Below are positions 1-11,716 of a stretch of DNA of 64,000 bases, in pieces. The DNA comes from Baylisascaris procyonis (Eukaryota > Nematoda > Chromadorea > Rhabditida > Ascarididae). Both the position numbers and the translations under genes were made by a program. The notes under the pieces were generated by a model. It worked only from the letters and a program-made list of their open reading frames with translations. It had not been told where the DNA came from and did no database searches. The stretch lies in assembly GCA_037389465.1 (NCBI GenBank), contig JAZARR010000197.1, positions 99,501 through 163,500 on the forward strand, written 5' to 3'. Positions within the stretch are counted from its first letter, which is position 1; every line of letters begins with the position of its first letter.

Positions 1-94
1 AATTCGATTCGTTTTATGTATTCTCTCAGTTAGCGAAATTGATTTATTCTTTTGGTTTTTTAAATTTTTTAAATATCGTTCTATAATTTTTTAG

Positions 95-3000
95 AAGAGA
101 TTCTGCTCTAAGAAAGGATGTTAATGCACATCCGATTGGAGACGAGGAAGTAAGAGAAGAGAGAGGGTAAGGAAAGAGACAATTAATTGAAGATGTGAAC
201 GGAAAATGACGGCTTAGTTGAATTTCGAATGTGGTCAAATGCAGAAGAGTGTGATTAAGGAGGGGATGATTAGATGAACACTATGAATGAAACAACTTTA
301 ATAGTATTTAAGTAACTATTAACTTTTACAGTAACTATTAACTATTAACTTTAGTAACTATTAACTAAATAGTAAATATTAAAATGTAATTAAGTTTAAC
401 TTCAATGTGTGGGTATTTCGCAGGCAAAACTAACCCCAATCTAGCAATCACGCAACACACTTCTCATATCGTTCCTCGTTGTGATTATTAATTTTTTTAA
501 AACGTTCATTCAAGAGTGACGCTCTTAGGTAGAAATTGAAAGGTATTTATGTACCTTGTTGAGGCAATGAGATGCAAGACTCGAACCCGCGACTCTCGAA
601 TGTAAATGTAACGCTCTTACCAATTGAGCTAATTAGAATGTTTGCGCGGGTTAGTTATTTATAGTATATTTTTATAGTCACTCGGTCGTGATATTACAAC
701 TACATGGGACTCATCGCTGGAGGAGAAGTCAATAGAAGAGAGTGTTTCGTGGTTGGAAGTGTCTGAGGAAAGACGCAATGAAATTATTGATGAAATCAAT
801 GATGATTGGATTATTGTTGGTAAAGTAAGTTTTCTTTGAATTTGTGTAAGAAGAGGTCACAATTCAATGCAGATTATTTGAATCTCATTGTTTCGCTCTT
901 ATTTCCATCCGGTCATTGAATTAATTTTCGCCTTAGTATCGAAAGAAGAGGAAATGTGAAAAGGAATGAAGCCAAAATAAATGCAAACAAATATGCAGCT
1001 CGTATATTTTTTTTAATTTCTTTCACTTATACAGAAGATATCTATGTCTTTTACTTTATCAAATCAAATTTGTGGTTGAAAAACAGTTTCGTTATGGTTG
1101 TAGAGCACCTCGCAGTGAATAGTATAGAGTTCATTCTAAAAGATTCACCTGCAATTGTGATGTCGATTAATTTGTATATCACCAATTTCTAATTGGCGTC
1201 ACAACGGCTACAAAGGAGTCGATTAAATGAAGTCTTTGATAGAATCGATTAAAAGATGAAAGTTGAGCGTTATTAATAGTCATACATCTAAGGTGAGAAA
1301 TTTGCATATTGATTTAAACAAATTTACCATTTGAAGTAAGAAATTTACATATTGGTTTGGAACAATTTTTTCCATATTTTCGTCGTAGGTAGTTGATAGC
1401 CGATAAAAAAGCGAACTACCGAGGTATTTACTTATAAAAAATATTTTCGTTACTTCTGTATCTTAGTCAATATGCAAATTTATTCCTCTTTTCGCCTTTT
1501 TTAAACTTTTTTTGATGTTATTAATTTTAAAATAATATCATAATACAAATCGAGTAAATTGTTAATATTTCAGCGGAAAGAAATAATCGACGATGAAGAT
1601 CAATATTGTGATGGAGAATTATTAAAGGCAATGTTGCAAGCGAAATCTGTATTTGATGATCTCAATGATCGTGAATTAAGAGAGGCGAGATCGCGTGCGA
1701 ATCCTTATGAGACGATTGGATCCGCATTCTTCCAGAATAGGTTTGTTTTGTCTCGTAGAACTTTTCTATATATTTTTTTTTACTCTCAGTGCCCGGAAAG
1801 GAATGGGAAAGGATTAAGAAGGATGACTAAATGTCAGAATAGTCTGTGATGCTTAAAATTCCTTCCTATCATCCTTATCTCTACTTTAATTTCTATTAAT
1901 GAAAGAAAGGTTTGGAGATATTCATCGCTAGAAATTCTTCGTCGTGAGCTTCTGTAGTTTTTATAGTTTAAATTCAAATGATAAAAGCTTCCGTAGTTTG
2001 ATAATAATGAATACATCAGTCAATAGAATGGCATTCCTATTTTGAATCCTGCAAAATTTTTTTGGTTACTGATAAATCGATCATGAAAAGTGGAAAAATG
2101 GAGGAAAATTTCAAGCCAAGTTTAGGGCAGAAATTTTTATGAAACGACAATAGAAAAAGGAGGTATGTAAATGCCCATAGCGGTTTGTTGATGGCACTGT
2201 GAGTACGTCAAAGAGCTACAAATCTTTGAGAAGTTAAGAAATATTTGTAAATAAGCGAGTGGAACCTTCTTACGCGTAGGGAATTAGATCTCACGATTTG
2301 TGAACTGTCGACCCGGTGTCGTACCTTTTGCGCCATTGCAAAGGAGTTTTTCCAGTGACTTATATTTATAGAGCAGCAATGAAAGTGGCGAATCTGGATC
2401 GTATTTACGATTGGTTGCTAACGAAAGAGAATCCGGCGAATCTAGAAACGAAGAATCCGGTTGAGGTAAGCCGTCTTCCTGATGGAACGGTGATTATGAA
2501 AGAAGGCATCAATACAGACCGGAAAGAGCCTTTATTCTATTTCGCCGATGTGTGTGCAGGACCAGGAGGTTTTACCGAATATGTGCTTTGGAGAAAAGGA
2601 TTCTACAACGCTAAAGGATTCGGATTCACACTTGCTGGTTCGTTCGTTTTGGGAATTTTTGGTGAATAGGAATGAATGGGTTTGCTGTTGTGAACAAGTT
2701 ATGACTGATGAAAGGAAACGACTGCTATCAAGTGTCGAGGAAGTACGCTCGATGCTGATCTTAGGCACACATAGTTTCTTTCCTTCTCAATAATGGACTT
2801 GGAAATTTGAATATTTTTCAATTGTTTTCTTCAGCGCTTTTTTAATCTGAAATCCACTCAATTCATTCTTTAAGCATACATACTTCATTTTATTGCTGCG
2901 TACTTTATATAAAGGATTTCCTTCTCTGAGAATAATTCACTGACCAAAGGAAATTTTGATCTTAGTTGAATATAGGCGATGATTAATCTTCATCAATTTC

Positions 3001-6000
3001 AGTACCACCTTCTTACGGTTTATGGGAAAATATAGGTGAAATTTCAGATGAATTTAGGTCATCGAAGGATGGATAGAAAGGTGAGGGTTCAGGTAAATTT
3101 AGGTTATCCAAGGGGAGAGAAGGTGGCAGATTCAGGTTGTCGAAGAAGCAGGTAAGCGAAGTATAGATTACACCTGCTGCGCAGATTACAATATTTTTTT
3201 AGGTCTTATCAGTGCTCGGAGTTTCAAGTGAGACACTAATCGCCGCAGGATGTTCCCATATCGTTTTTTGGTCACTTCTTCCCGGGGCATTGTTTTATTA
3301 AATGGTTCAGTTATGGACAGTTGCCTATAACTGACTAGTTTATGGTAGTATTTGATGGTGGATCATATAAAACGAGTAGCGTCACAAAATTTGACTTATA
3401 ATTTCGAATTATTTAAGGAAAGGACGATTTTAAATTGGAACGTTTCACGGCAGCTTCTCCTGAATATTTCGAGCCATATTATGGGAAACATGGTGATGGT
3501 GACGTCATGAAGCCAGATAATATCATTTCGCTTGAAGAGGTTATCATTTTTTTTTTCAATTGATCAAATTTTGTACTAAGACCATTGACCTGAATTTCTA
3601 ACAAATCTCATCTTTTCAATTTTTTATATAAGTTACTAAAATAGTAAAGTAAATAATTCGTTTTTTGGCATATATTTCGAAGAATTCAATCGAAAAACAT
3701 TCGTATAAACTTTGATAATAAATGGTGATAAGCGATGATAGATGTTTTAAAAGCTTTTTTATCTCATTCTTTTCTTTGTGCATTAAAACGCTTTCTTTTT
3801 TTCTTATTTTATCTTTATTAGTTAATTTTTAAAACTTGATTTAATTTCTTCCGGTATTTCTTCCATATTTAGAAATTACGTTTCCAGAAATGTTTAGATA
3901 TGAGTGACGTTCTTTTTCGCAACCGTTGAACGAATTTTCTGTAGATTAATTATATATTCAGAAAGCATGACATAGAAACCAATGGATTATATGAGTGCAC
4001 AACAATTTCGATTGTATAGCGATGAGCTTTGAGGCATAGAAAGCATAGAAGGGATCGTTTATTAGGTGTTTCTGAGATGATCGTATCGGCTTCTGCAGGG
4101 ATTTACTCTAGAATGCTCTCAGGTCAAAGTTCATGCCATCTATAGGGCAGGCATGTGTGGTTCGATATGGGCACCTGTATGAGGAGCCAGCAAAATATTT
4201 AGAAGTGGCAGGCAAAGAAATAACTCTTGCAAATGCAATTCACCCCACGTTTGTCGTTCTAGAATAATAGAGGTGGTCATATTCCCTTATCTTCGATATC
4301 GACGGCACTAAATGTGACATTCTATTGGGACCAGCCAGCTGTTTATTGGTTATCTAAATCTGAGCTGATTATTAGTATACTGACCTACTGGCTAGGTGGA
4401 CACGTAACGGATATTTGGTTGATGAAAGGAGTTACAGGTGGTGATGAAAGGTACGAATAACGTTGGTGTTGATTTGATGATGGCGGATGGTGGATTCTCT
4501 GTGGAAGGCAAAGAAAATATACAGGTTTTTTTGTCTTTCTTTTATTTGAATGACAAAAAATATTTTAATTTTTTAATTTTTTAGTGGTCAAAGCTTTGCG
4601 GATTGATAGAGAGCTAATTTCTTTTTTTTAATATAATTTCGAGGTCTTTTTTTTTAAATAGGATTGTCTCTTTTCTTTTATTATTTCGTAGAAAAGGCGT
4701 GACACCTATACCCATGTTATCCGTAATTTGTGGCTCATGTTCGTCGAACACTAAGTGGGTATTTTTCTCCCTCAGTTGATTTTCTTGTAACATCATTCTT
4801 TATCAGCTCCATCCCTCCTTCATCTCTCATAATTGAGATCATTTTGCAGATATACCCTCTTGGGTCTACGAAGTCATCTTTTAACTTTTTGAGATGGTCA
4901 AGGAGAGTTGCTACGTTAACCATATTGCAGGTAAAAGGGTCAGTCATTGCGGTAGATGTTGTTCTTTTTCAGGAGATTCTCTCGAAGCGACTTTATCTGT
5001 GTCAATTCCTCGTCGCACTATCTCTTATTCGTCCGGCGAATGCATCCCGTGTTGGTGGTGTCTTCTTTTGTAAACTTTTTGATATCTTCACACCGTTCAG
5101 TGTTGGACTCGTCTATCTTATGTATATCGCATTCAAACGTATTTCACTTCACAAACCGAATACGAGTCGACCCGCCAATTCTGAGAGGTATATATCTTGA
5201 TCCTGTGACCTCAAATAAACCTCTTTTTCTGAAAGAAAAGTTTCACTTTACTCTGGGAGTACTTTTGTTATACAACTATAGGTCTATAAAAGTACTTTTC
5301 AAGGTAGATCTTCCTTTCTATGTTCACGTTTTTTTACATTTTCCAATATCATTCATATATTTTGGTCATATCTCGCTATCACTTTAGAGAGTCAATTGTT
5401 TCCTTGATGCTTTTTATAGATACATAATTTGCGAAGGACTGACCGAGGAGGGAGCAACAAAGGTGAAAGATTATCTAACAGCAGTGAACAACAAACTAGA
5501 TGAGTTGGAAAAGAGTAAGACAACCAACAAAGATGTCAATGAAGTGGTTCCTTCAAGTGTGATTCATTCGGACGACTTTTTCATGGACTACCTGGTCACA
5601 CATAATGAAAGGTGTTTTTCTTGAGGCATTTCCTGTTGTTGAGGTCTTTTAATGAAGCCATTCTAAATCGACTGTATAGATTGATCACGGATCCCCATTT
5701 AATTCTTCAAGTGTTAGGAATTATTTCTTCTGGTTTATGCTTCCGGGTGAATTTCTTTCATCCTTTTTGTTTGAATGTCGTGGTATGAATAGAGGTCTTG
5801 GACTAAGTCTTGTACTGCTTAATTTGAATTTATAAAGTTCCTTTTCATTTTTTTTTACATGATTGCTATTCCAGCTGCTGGGAAAACTGGGTTTCTTTTG
5901 CATCACACCAGCTGTCTCATTTATTTTCCCACCACCAATAACTATTCACATTCTCAAACACATCCGATTCGCATAAGCTTTGAATAAATATAAGGTGATT

Positions 6001-9000
6001 TGCTGCCGAGAATTGATTGTTGATCGCTGCATTCGCAATCTTAGTTAAAGTTCAACCGGTGACGAGTACATTCAATGACGGTCTTATTATGGTTTTATCT
6101 TATTAAATGCTTAATGTTGTTGTTTTATCACAAATAGGATGGTGAAACGGCAAACACAATATTTGGATAAGTACCGTTCGTTTGCTAAAAATGTCGGTCA
6201 AATCGATATGGATCAAGCAAAGCTTCGTGAAGATTGTCTTCACTATTGGCGTATTCCGGATGTACCAAAGAGACGTCTTCTGGATGAGTCACTTGAAGCG
6301 TCTATTGGTCGTCTTTGCAAACAGGTTCGTTTTTTTTTTTATTTCGTAGAGAAATTTCGATAGATTGTTTTTTATTATTTGTATGTGATAATGAAAGCGT
6401 TTACCTTTCTTTTTATTCCTAACATTCGTTTTATTTTATTTCATTGTCATTTGTTACCTGTAAATTTTCAACTTTTTATTAAATTTTGTAATATTATTGG
6501 ATATCACCCTTTTCATTGTTCACCTAGTTGATTTAGTAGCAATTATCGGGCGACGATGAAATAAAACGAACAATAAGGGAGAGGAAGGATGAAAGGAATT
6601 AGAATTTAGAAGGAAATCTTTATTTTAATATGTAAATATAAAGTTGGAAGATCTCAATTACTCTTCTATGTTATGATATGCGCGTGTTTAGTATTATATA
6701 ATGACAAAATATTGGTCCGTGAATCGTTTGGTTTGAGTTTATTCCGTTGATTTTGATAAAATTTCGAGTTATGCAAATTTATTCACCGGAAATAATTTGC
6801 TTTTAAAATTTCTGAAAAGATTTAATTAAGTGGAAGATAATATTGAAAGCGCTAAAAAAAATTATCTTAGCTAGAATTTTCTTGAATAGAAACACATGTT
6901 GTCGAGTGCTTAGATTATTCTAGAAATTTCATTAAATGCATAAATTTTAGTGTTTATAATTTAATCGATGAAACATTTGATGTTTCAAATAGTTATAATT
7001 AATTTATTTAGACATTAAATGTAATAAAAATCAAATTAGAGAATCAAGGAAGTTTGATTTAGTAAATTGTTTATTGCTACTCAATATCAGGCATATAATA
7101 AGGTGTTAATTTGGCAAGTTCAAAAGAATATAGATAGTAATTTAAGGTGATAACAAGTAAGATTAACTGAATTATCTATGGACAAGAATATGATGTAATA
7201 TTGAAAAATGGAGATATAATATTAGTAAAATTAGTAAAAATTAATATTGAATATTAGTATTAGTAAAAAAAAATTATTGAAAAAATATTAGCAAAAATTA
7301 TTAGTAAATATTAGTAAATTAAGAAAAGGCGTAAAAATGTTGCGATTATAAAAAGATAGGCAATTATCAAACACTTGATGAGTAAATATTGCCAAGGTGA
7401 GCCATAAATTTTTTAATGATATTATTTAGATAGTGGATTTTGAACAATTACGTCGTCGAATACCATCATTCAACGAAGGTGTAATGGAGAGTGATAACGA
7501 GAGTCGAATACGTTTTGCGGAATTAAGAATGTGTGCACTTACCGAAAAAGAACAACCCACATTGCTTTTTTCGGTTGTATGTTTTTTTTTCTCATCTTTT
7601 TGTCGCATTTTTTGAGGAATTTTAGAGTGTAAATATTGATGTACGTGGAATTGTCGATTCGGAGAGAAGAGAGAGAGGATTTTTTGTTTGGCGCATTAAA
7701 TAAATGGGAGACGGAGAGAAATTTAAAAAGGGAAGCAAACGTTATCAAATTATTTGAGATGAAATTTTGCGAATAAAGCTAAATAAAGAATTCGGAAATT
7801 CTGAAAAAAGGGTGAAAATAAATTTTTAGGAAATTTGAAACCCTAGAATATTTGGAAGAGAGGAGGGGCAGGAATTAGGGCATAACAGGCTGAATCTTTC
7901 TACATTCGTTCCTAGTTATGTCAGTGATGGAGGAATTGTTTTCACTAATTGCTGTATTGAAATAAACTGAAAAGTTGAGGATTTTTTCCTTAAGAAACAT
8001 TGTTAATAATTTCAGTGATTTCTGATCATTAAAGCATCTCATCTTCCCAAGCGATAGGTTACGGCTAATGTATTAATTTTTGGGGTTGGGGAACTTTTTT
8101 TGGGAAGTTGGGAGTGTACTAATGTGTGACCATTCGGAAGAGTGGATTGACAAGACCATTCTCGGATGCATCACCGACTGAATCATTCAGATAGGCTTAT
8201 GTGTGTCTTTCCCGGGAAAAGAGGGGTGGTTATATCGTTACAACAAATGATAAGCGGGAAAAAACAAAAGCACATTTAAAAAATTTGTGTATAATTTTGC
8301 GCATTCAGTTACAGTTTATCAGTTTTTTGATGAATTGATTAACTGGTTAACCCAAACGATTTATCGACCCTTAATTAAGTTTGGAAATCCGAAGGAAACA
8401 ATTGGCAGTAAATAGAGTAGCTGAGATATGAGAAGTGCTTATATTTATAAATTTCATCGGTTCCTTCTTGATCCATGTGGAGGTAGTGGTGGGGATAGAG
8501 GGGGAGTCTACTTTCCCTTATCTGTTTGCTGTAGGGAAGAGAGGGAACTCTGTCCATGCCCCCTATCTGCTCCTTTGGAGTTGTTAGCAGTGCAGTTCTC
8601 TTCTGCACGCCATCTTACCCTCCTATCTCGTTCTTCATGTTCTCAGTATCGTTTTGGTATAAATACTAGATTGGACCTTTTCAGAGAATGGGCATTTTTA
8701 TTCGGTCACAGAATTCGATGTCCGGCTTCGAAAAGTTGGATATTGCACCTCGAATTCCAAAGGATACAGTACTATTCGTGCATAAAACCACCGCCTATAG
8801 CAAGGTACTTTTTTCTTAAGGAAATAAGCCTATTCCGATGGAATGTCTTTGATTCGTTTCAATAATTGAATAACACCGGCAATGAAAAGTTATTATTTAA
8901 AAAAAAAAAAACGTTTTTTTAATATTTTTATTACTTTTTATGAAAGGAACTTTAAGTGGCTACCGTTTCGAGTTGTTTAATATCTGCTATTATCTTGTTG

Positions 9001-11083
9001 TAAAAGGAAGCGTACATACCCTCGTATGGTCAATAATCCTTCTAGAGATAAGAGGAAGGAGATTATACAAACTCACCCGTTGTGCATATGTTACATAATG
9101 CTTTTAATTTTTGTTTTTCTTTTATTATTTTCGGTTGTTTAAAATTGCTGGAATTTGATCTACTTTGAGTTCAGTTTGCTTCTTCCTTGCATAAAATCCG
9201 ATTTCTATATTTCTTTTTATGCAAATGAGTGTGGGAATTAAACGAATAATAAGATTACTGAAGTCTCTGTTAAAGACAAGAAATTACTAATACTTAATAA
9301 CTGCTTCACGCTTGTGAGGGATTTCAAAGTCAAGCTATGTACAGATAGCCCTTTGTGAGTGTGTACATTCAGATGTGGATCTATGGTTCACTTGGAATAT
9401 TTTAAATGGTTTATTAATTTTTAGTTAAGTGAGCAAGGTAAACCGGAAGATCCACGTTCGGTGATTCGAATCGTCGATGCGGCTGTCATCAACGGGGATG
9501 ATGTTAGTTCATTGCCCTATGACGAGAGGATGGAAGCAGCAGAGAAGATGTGTTCGGCGGTGAATTGTGTTCATGAACGTACTCCCCAAAATGTATCTGC
9601 AGCTGTCACGTCGAATTCGAAGAAACGAAGAGCACGATCAGTGGCACCGGCTAATCCAGTAATTACTGCTAAGGTTTCAAATATTTATTTCTTCAGTAAA
9701 TTGGTTCGAATTGATGAATGAACAATGGCTTCACAGGTCGTGCAGCGAGGGTTTTGAACTCTCGAGTTTGACCTCAGGCACTAGGTCAGATAATTTCTTC
9801 CAAATTCTTCATGTTTCTCAAAGTTTTTTGTTCTTGAATCTCCACTGGCAGTTACTGAAATTCAGATCTCTGGACGATCAAACAGAAGATATGATTTAAG
9901 GTTTTCAAATTGGATGAATTAGGCAACGAGGCCGAACGATTCAGTGTAATTCGATGGAGAGGTGAGGAATTGGCGGTGATCAAAGAGGGCACCAGCAAGT
10001 TCATTTGTCGGGGAATGCGAATCATTTCGATATTGGCCGGTAGATGTTACTTGATTTCGTTGTGTTTTATTTTCATTTTGCTGCTTACCTTCTTTAGTAA
10101 TATTAATCAGTGTTCTTTAAGCGATTTATATCTCATAATACACTTGACCAATGTGATGCATATATGGGACATCTTTGAAACAATTGTAGTACCTTTTTAT
10201 ATTAAAAAATAATTTATGAGAGGGTTTTACCATTAGTACGGTGATAAAATTAAATTTGTGGAATTTCTTTTCGTCATTGTTGCCTAATGAATAAAAGATA
10301 ACAAATTTGTGATAGGGAAATGTTAGAAAACAAATTCGCTGTAGATAGTAAAAATTAAGATTTTTTTATATTACCTCTTTATGTGTCCTTTCTTCGTAAC
10401 CTCAATTCCTTGTTTTCGTTCCCTTTTTTTCGCCGTTCTTTTGAAAACTTTAGTATGGCTTTCACTGGATGATTGATCTATGATTTCCAACATATTCAGG
10501 ATCACAAACAGTATTGAATAGAGAGGGAGATGATGTCCAGAATAACTCTAAAAGAGTTATTAACGGAGAACATGACTGTGATAAATAAATAATATGAATT
10601 TTTCCGTTAAAGCAGACAGTTATTAACATACAATCACTATCTTAGAGGGTATGGCGTGTTTTTTAATGGGTCTGATACTTTTATACGAGGATTTTTTATG
10701 CTTGCTGCTAGTAGTATCTTTCTGTGCTCATTATCTATAATTCCCCTCCGAGTTAGCACTAAGATACACAGCGTATGGAGGAATCTGTAGTGATTCAATT
10801 GATGTTGTGGAATATCAGGTCGTTCAGTCTAAGGTCACGAAGTCAGAAGGAGGTGGCAAACTTTTAGATTTCCTTATTCTTCACTTGTCTCTCTTGCTTG
10901 TTCTTTAGGCTTAATGACGATACATACGATTATAGATCCGTGGGTGATGTGCTGGTCGCGGAGTCAGAAGAAACCATATGCGTTTGACAAAAGTGGTAAA
11001 AATAACGCAGTTTTTTGCGAACATTTCGTCGAAAAGCATTGTTGCGCAAGCTTTTGGCGAACGATTGTTTCAAGGAAAGCGAG
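95..11083 (+). CDS. CMTR1: Cap-specific mRNA (nucleoside-2'-O-)methyltransferase 1, 5' partial
   Basis: Nuclear enzyme that methylates the ribose 2'-O of the first transcribed nucleotide of capped mRNA (cap 1). Exons: 95-149 (tentative), 678-824, 1574-1740, 2372-2637, 3418-3539, 4438-4524, 4973-5187, 5420-5611, 6138-6324, 7430-7573, 8685-8804, 9425-9673, 9901-10039, 10936-11083; all phases join without a stop. Seen: a lysine in AAMKVANLD (exon at 2372) at the place of the family catalytic lysine, the SAM-binding motif [16 protein letters not shown], the catalytic aspartate in [10 protein letters not shown] (4438 exon), a second lysine in [19 protein letters not shown] and the conserved TSRPANSER (4973 exon). 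Exons 8685-9673 match the guanylyltransferase-like region (DVLVLNG-like DAAVINGDD), and 10936-11083 resembles the C-terminal WW segment. The N-terminal G-patch exons lie outside the window. About 745 residues are visible; vertebrate CMTR1 is about 835. The 3' end is unresolved beyond a strong GTGAGT donor at 11084. Confidence 0.93.
567..638 (-). pseudogene. tRNA-Val(UAC)-like pseudogene
   Basis: Read on the minus strand, this 72-base segment has a good D-arm (GCTCAATTGGTAAGAGC), a T-arm (GCGGGTTCGAGTCTTGC, two G-T wobbles) and an anticodon loop TTTACAT giving UAC (Val). Only three of seven acceptor-stem pairs and about three of five anticodon-stem pairs form, so it is unlikely to be a working tRNA. 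It lies in an intron just before a CMTR1 exon, on the opposite strand. It could be a decayed tRNA copy or the head of a tRNA-derived SINE; no SINE body was recognised. Confidence 0.55.
3045..3155 (+). repeat. Degenerate ~43-bp direct repeat in a CMTR1 intron
   Basis: Two and a half imperfect copies of a unit beginning TTCAGATGAATTTAGGTCAT or TTCAGGTAAATTTAGGTTAT and continuing with a GA-rich half. It lies in the intron between the exons at 2372-2637 and 3418-3539. No coding potential was seen. Confidence 0.5.
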
Positions 11084-11183
11084 GTGAGTGGACCTTCTCT
11101 ACTCATCTGTTTACTTACTTGTTTATTTATGTTTGTAAATGAATGCTTTATTTTGAGACTTAATTTTATCAAAGTTGTTTTTT

Positions 11184-11716
11184 AACTAACGGTTGATATA
11201 TATTAATCAATTTTACCCTTATGAAATGGCTTCTGGAGAAACCTGTGTTGGCCCGATCGGAAGATCGATATTACCGGATGAGATGATCGTAAACGAAATC
11301 TACTGTTTAAATTCTTCCCAGGATCAACAATTCTTGAATGAGGGAGTCCACTTATATTTGGCGTTTAGGTGTTTCGAAGAGGTTGGCAGGATAGAACTAA
11401 AACTATCACTCGAACTCTGTACTGTGATTGAGTATTCCGTCAGTGAGTAATAGTAATAAATCGTTTTGTTGGTTTGCCGTATGGTTTGAGTATGACAGTG
11501 TACCAGAAACATAGAGATAATGTGTTGAAGTTTAGTGCAACGAAGCCATCAGAGAACTATCAGTGGCATTGGGATTGGGCACAAGATTTTCTTGATGGTC
11601 ATGGCTATGGACCGAGGCCAATCCTCGGTGAGGATGAGCACCAAGGTGGTCCAACTTGGCGATCCGTGTGTCGTATTGCAAATCAGCAGAAAGAGCGAAT
11701 ATGTCATATGGTGTAA
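11184..11716 (+). other. Possible last exon(s) of CMTR1
   Basis: Two open segments on the CMTR1 strand could carry its C-terminus: about 11264-11387 (contains LNEGVHLYLAFR) and 11499-11716 (contains YQWHWDWAQDF, ending in TAA at 11714-11716). The second recalls the vertebrate CMTR1 ending around GRLFWEWGDG. I could not find a junction with good splice signals and matching phase after the 11084 donor, so the exact structure is open. A decayed or unrelated segment is also possible. Confidence 0.3.

Noticed and set aside
8428..8865. 145-codon frame
   Set aside because: Wrong frame over the CMTR1 exon 8685-8804; the true frame reads [19 protein letters not shown] and joins both neighbours.
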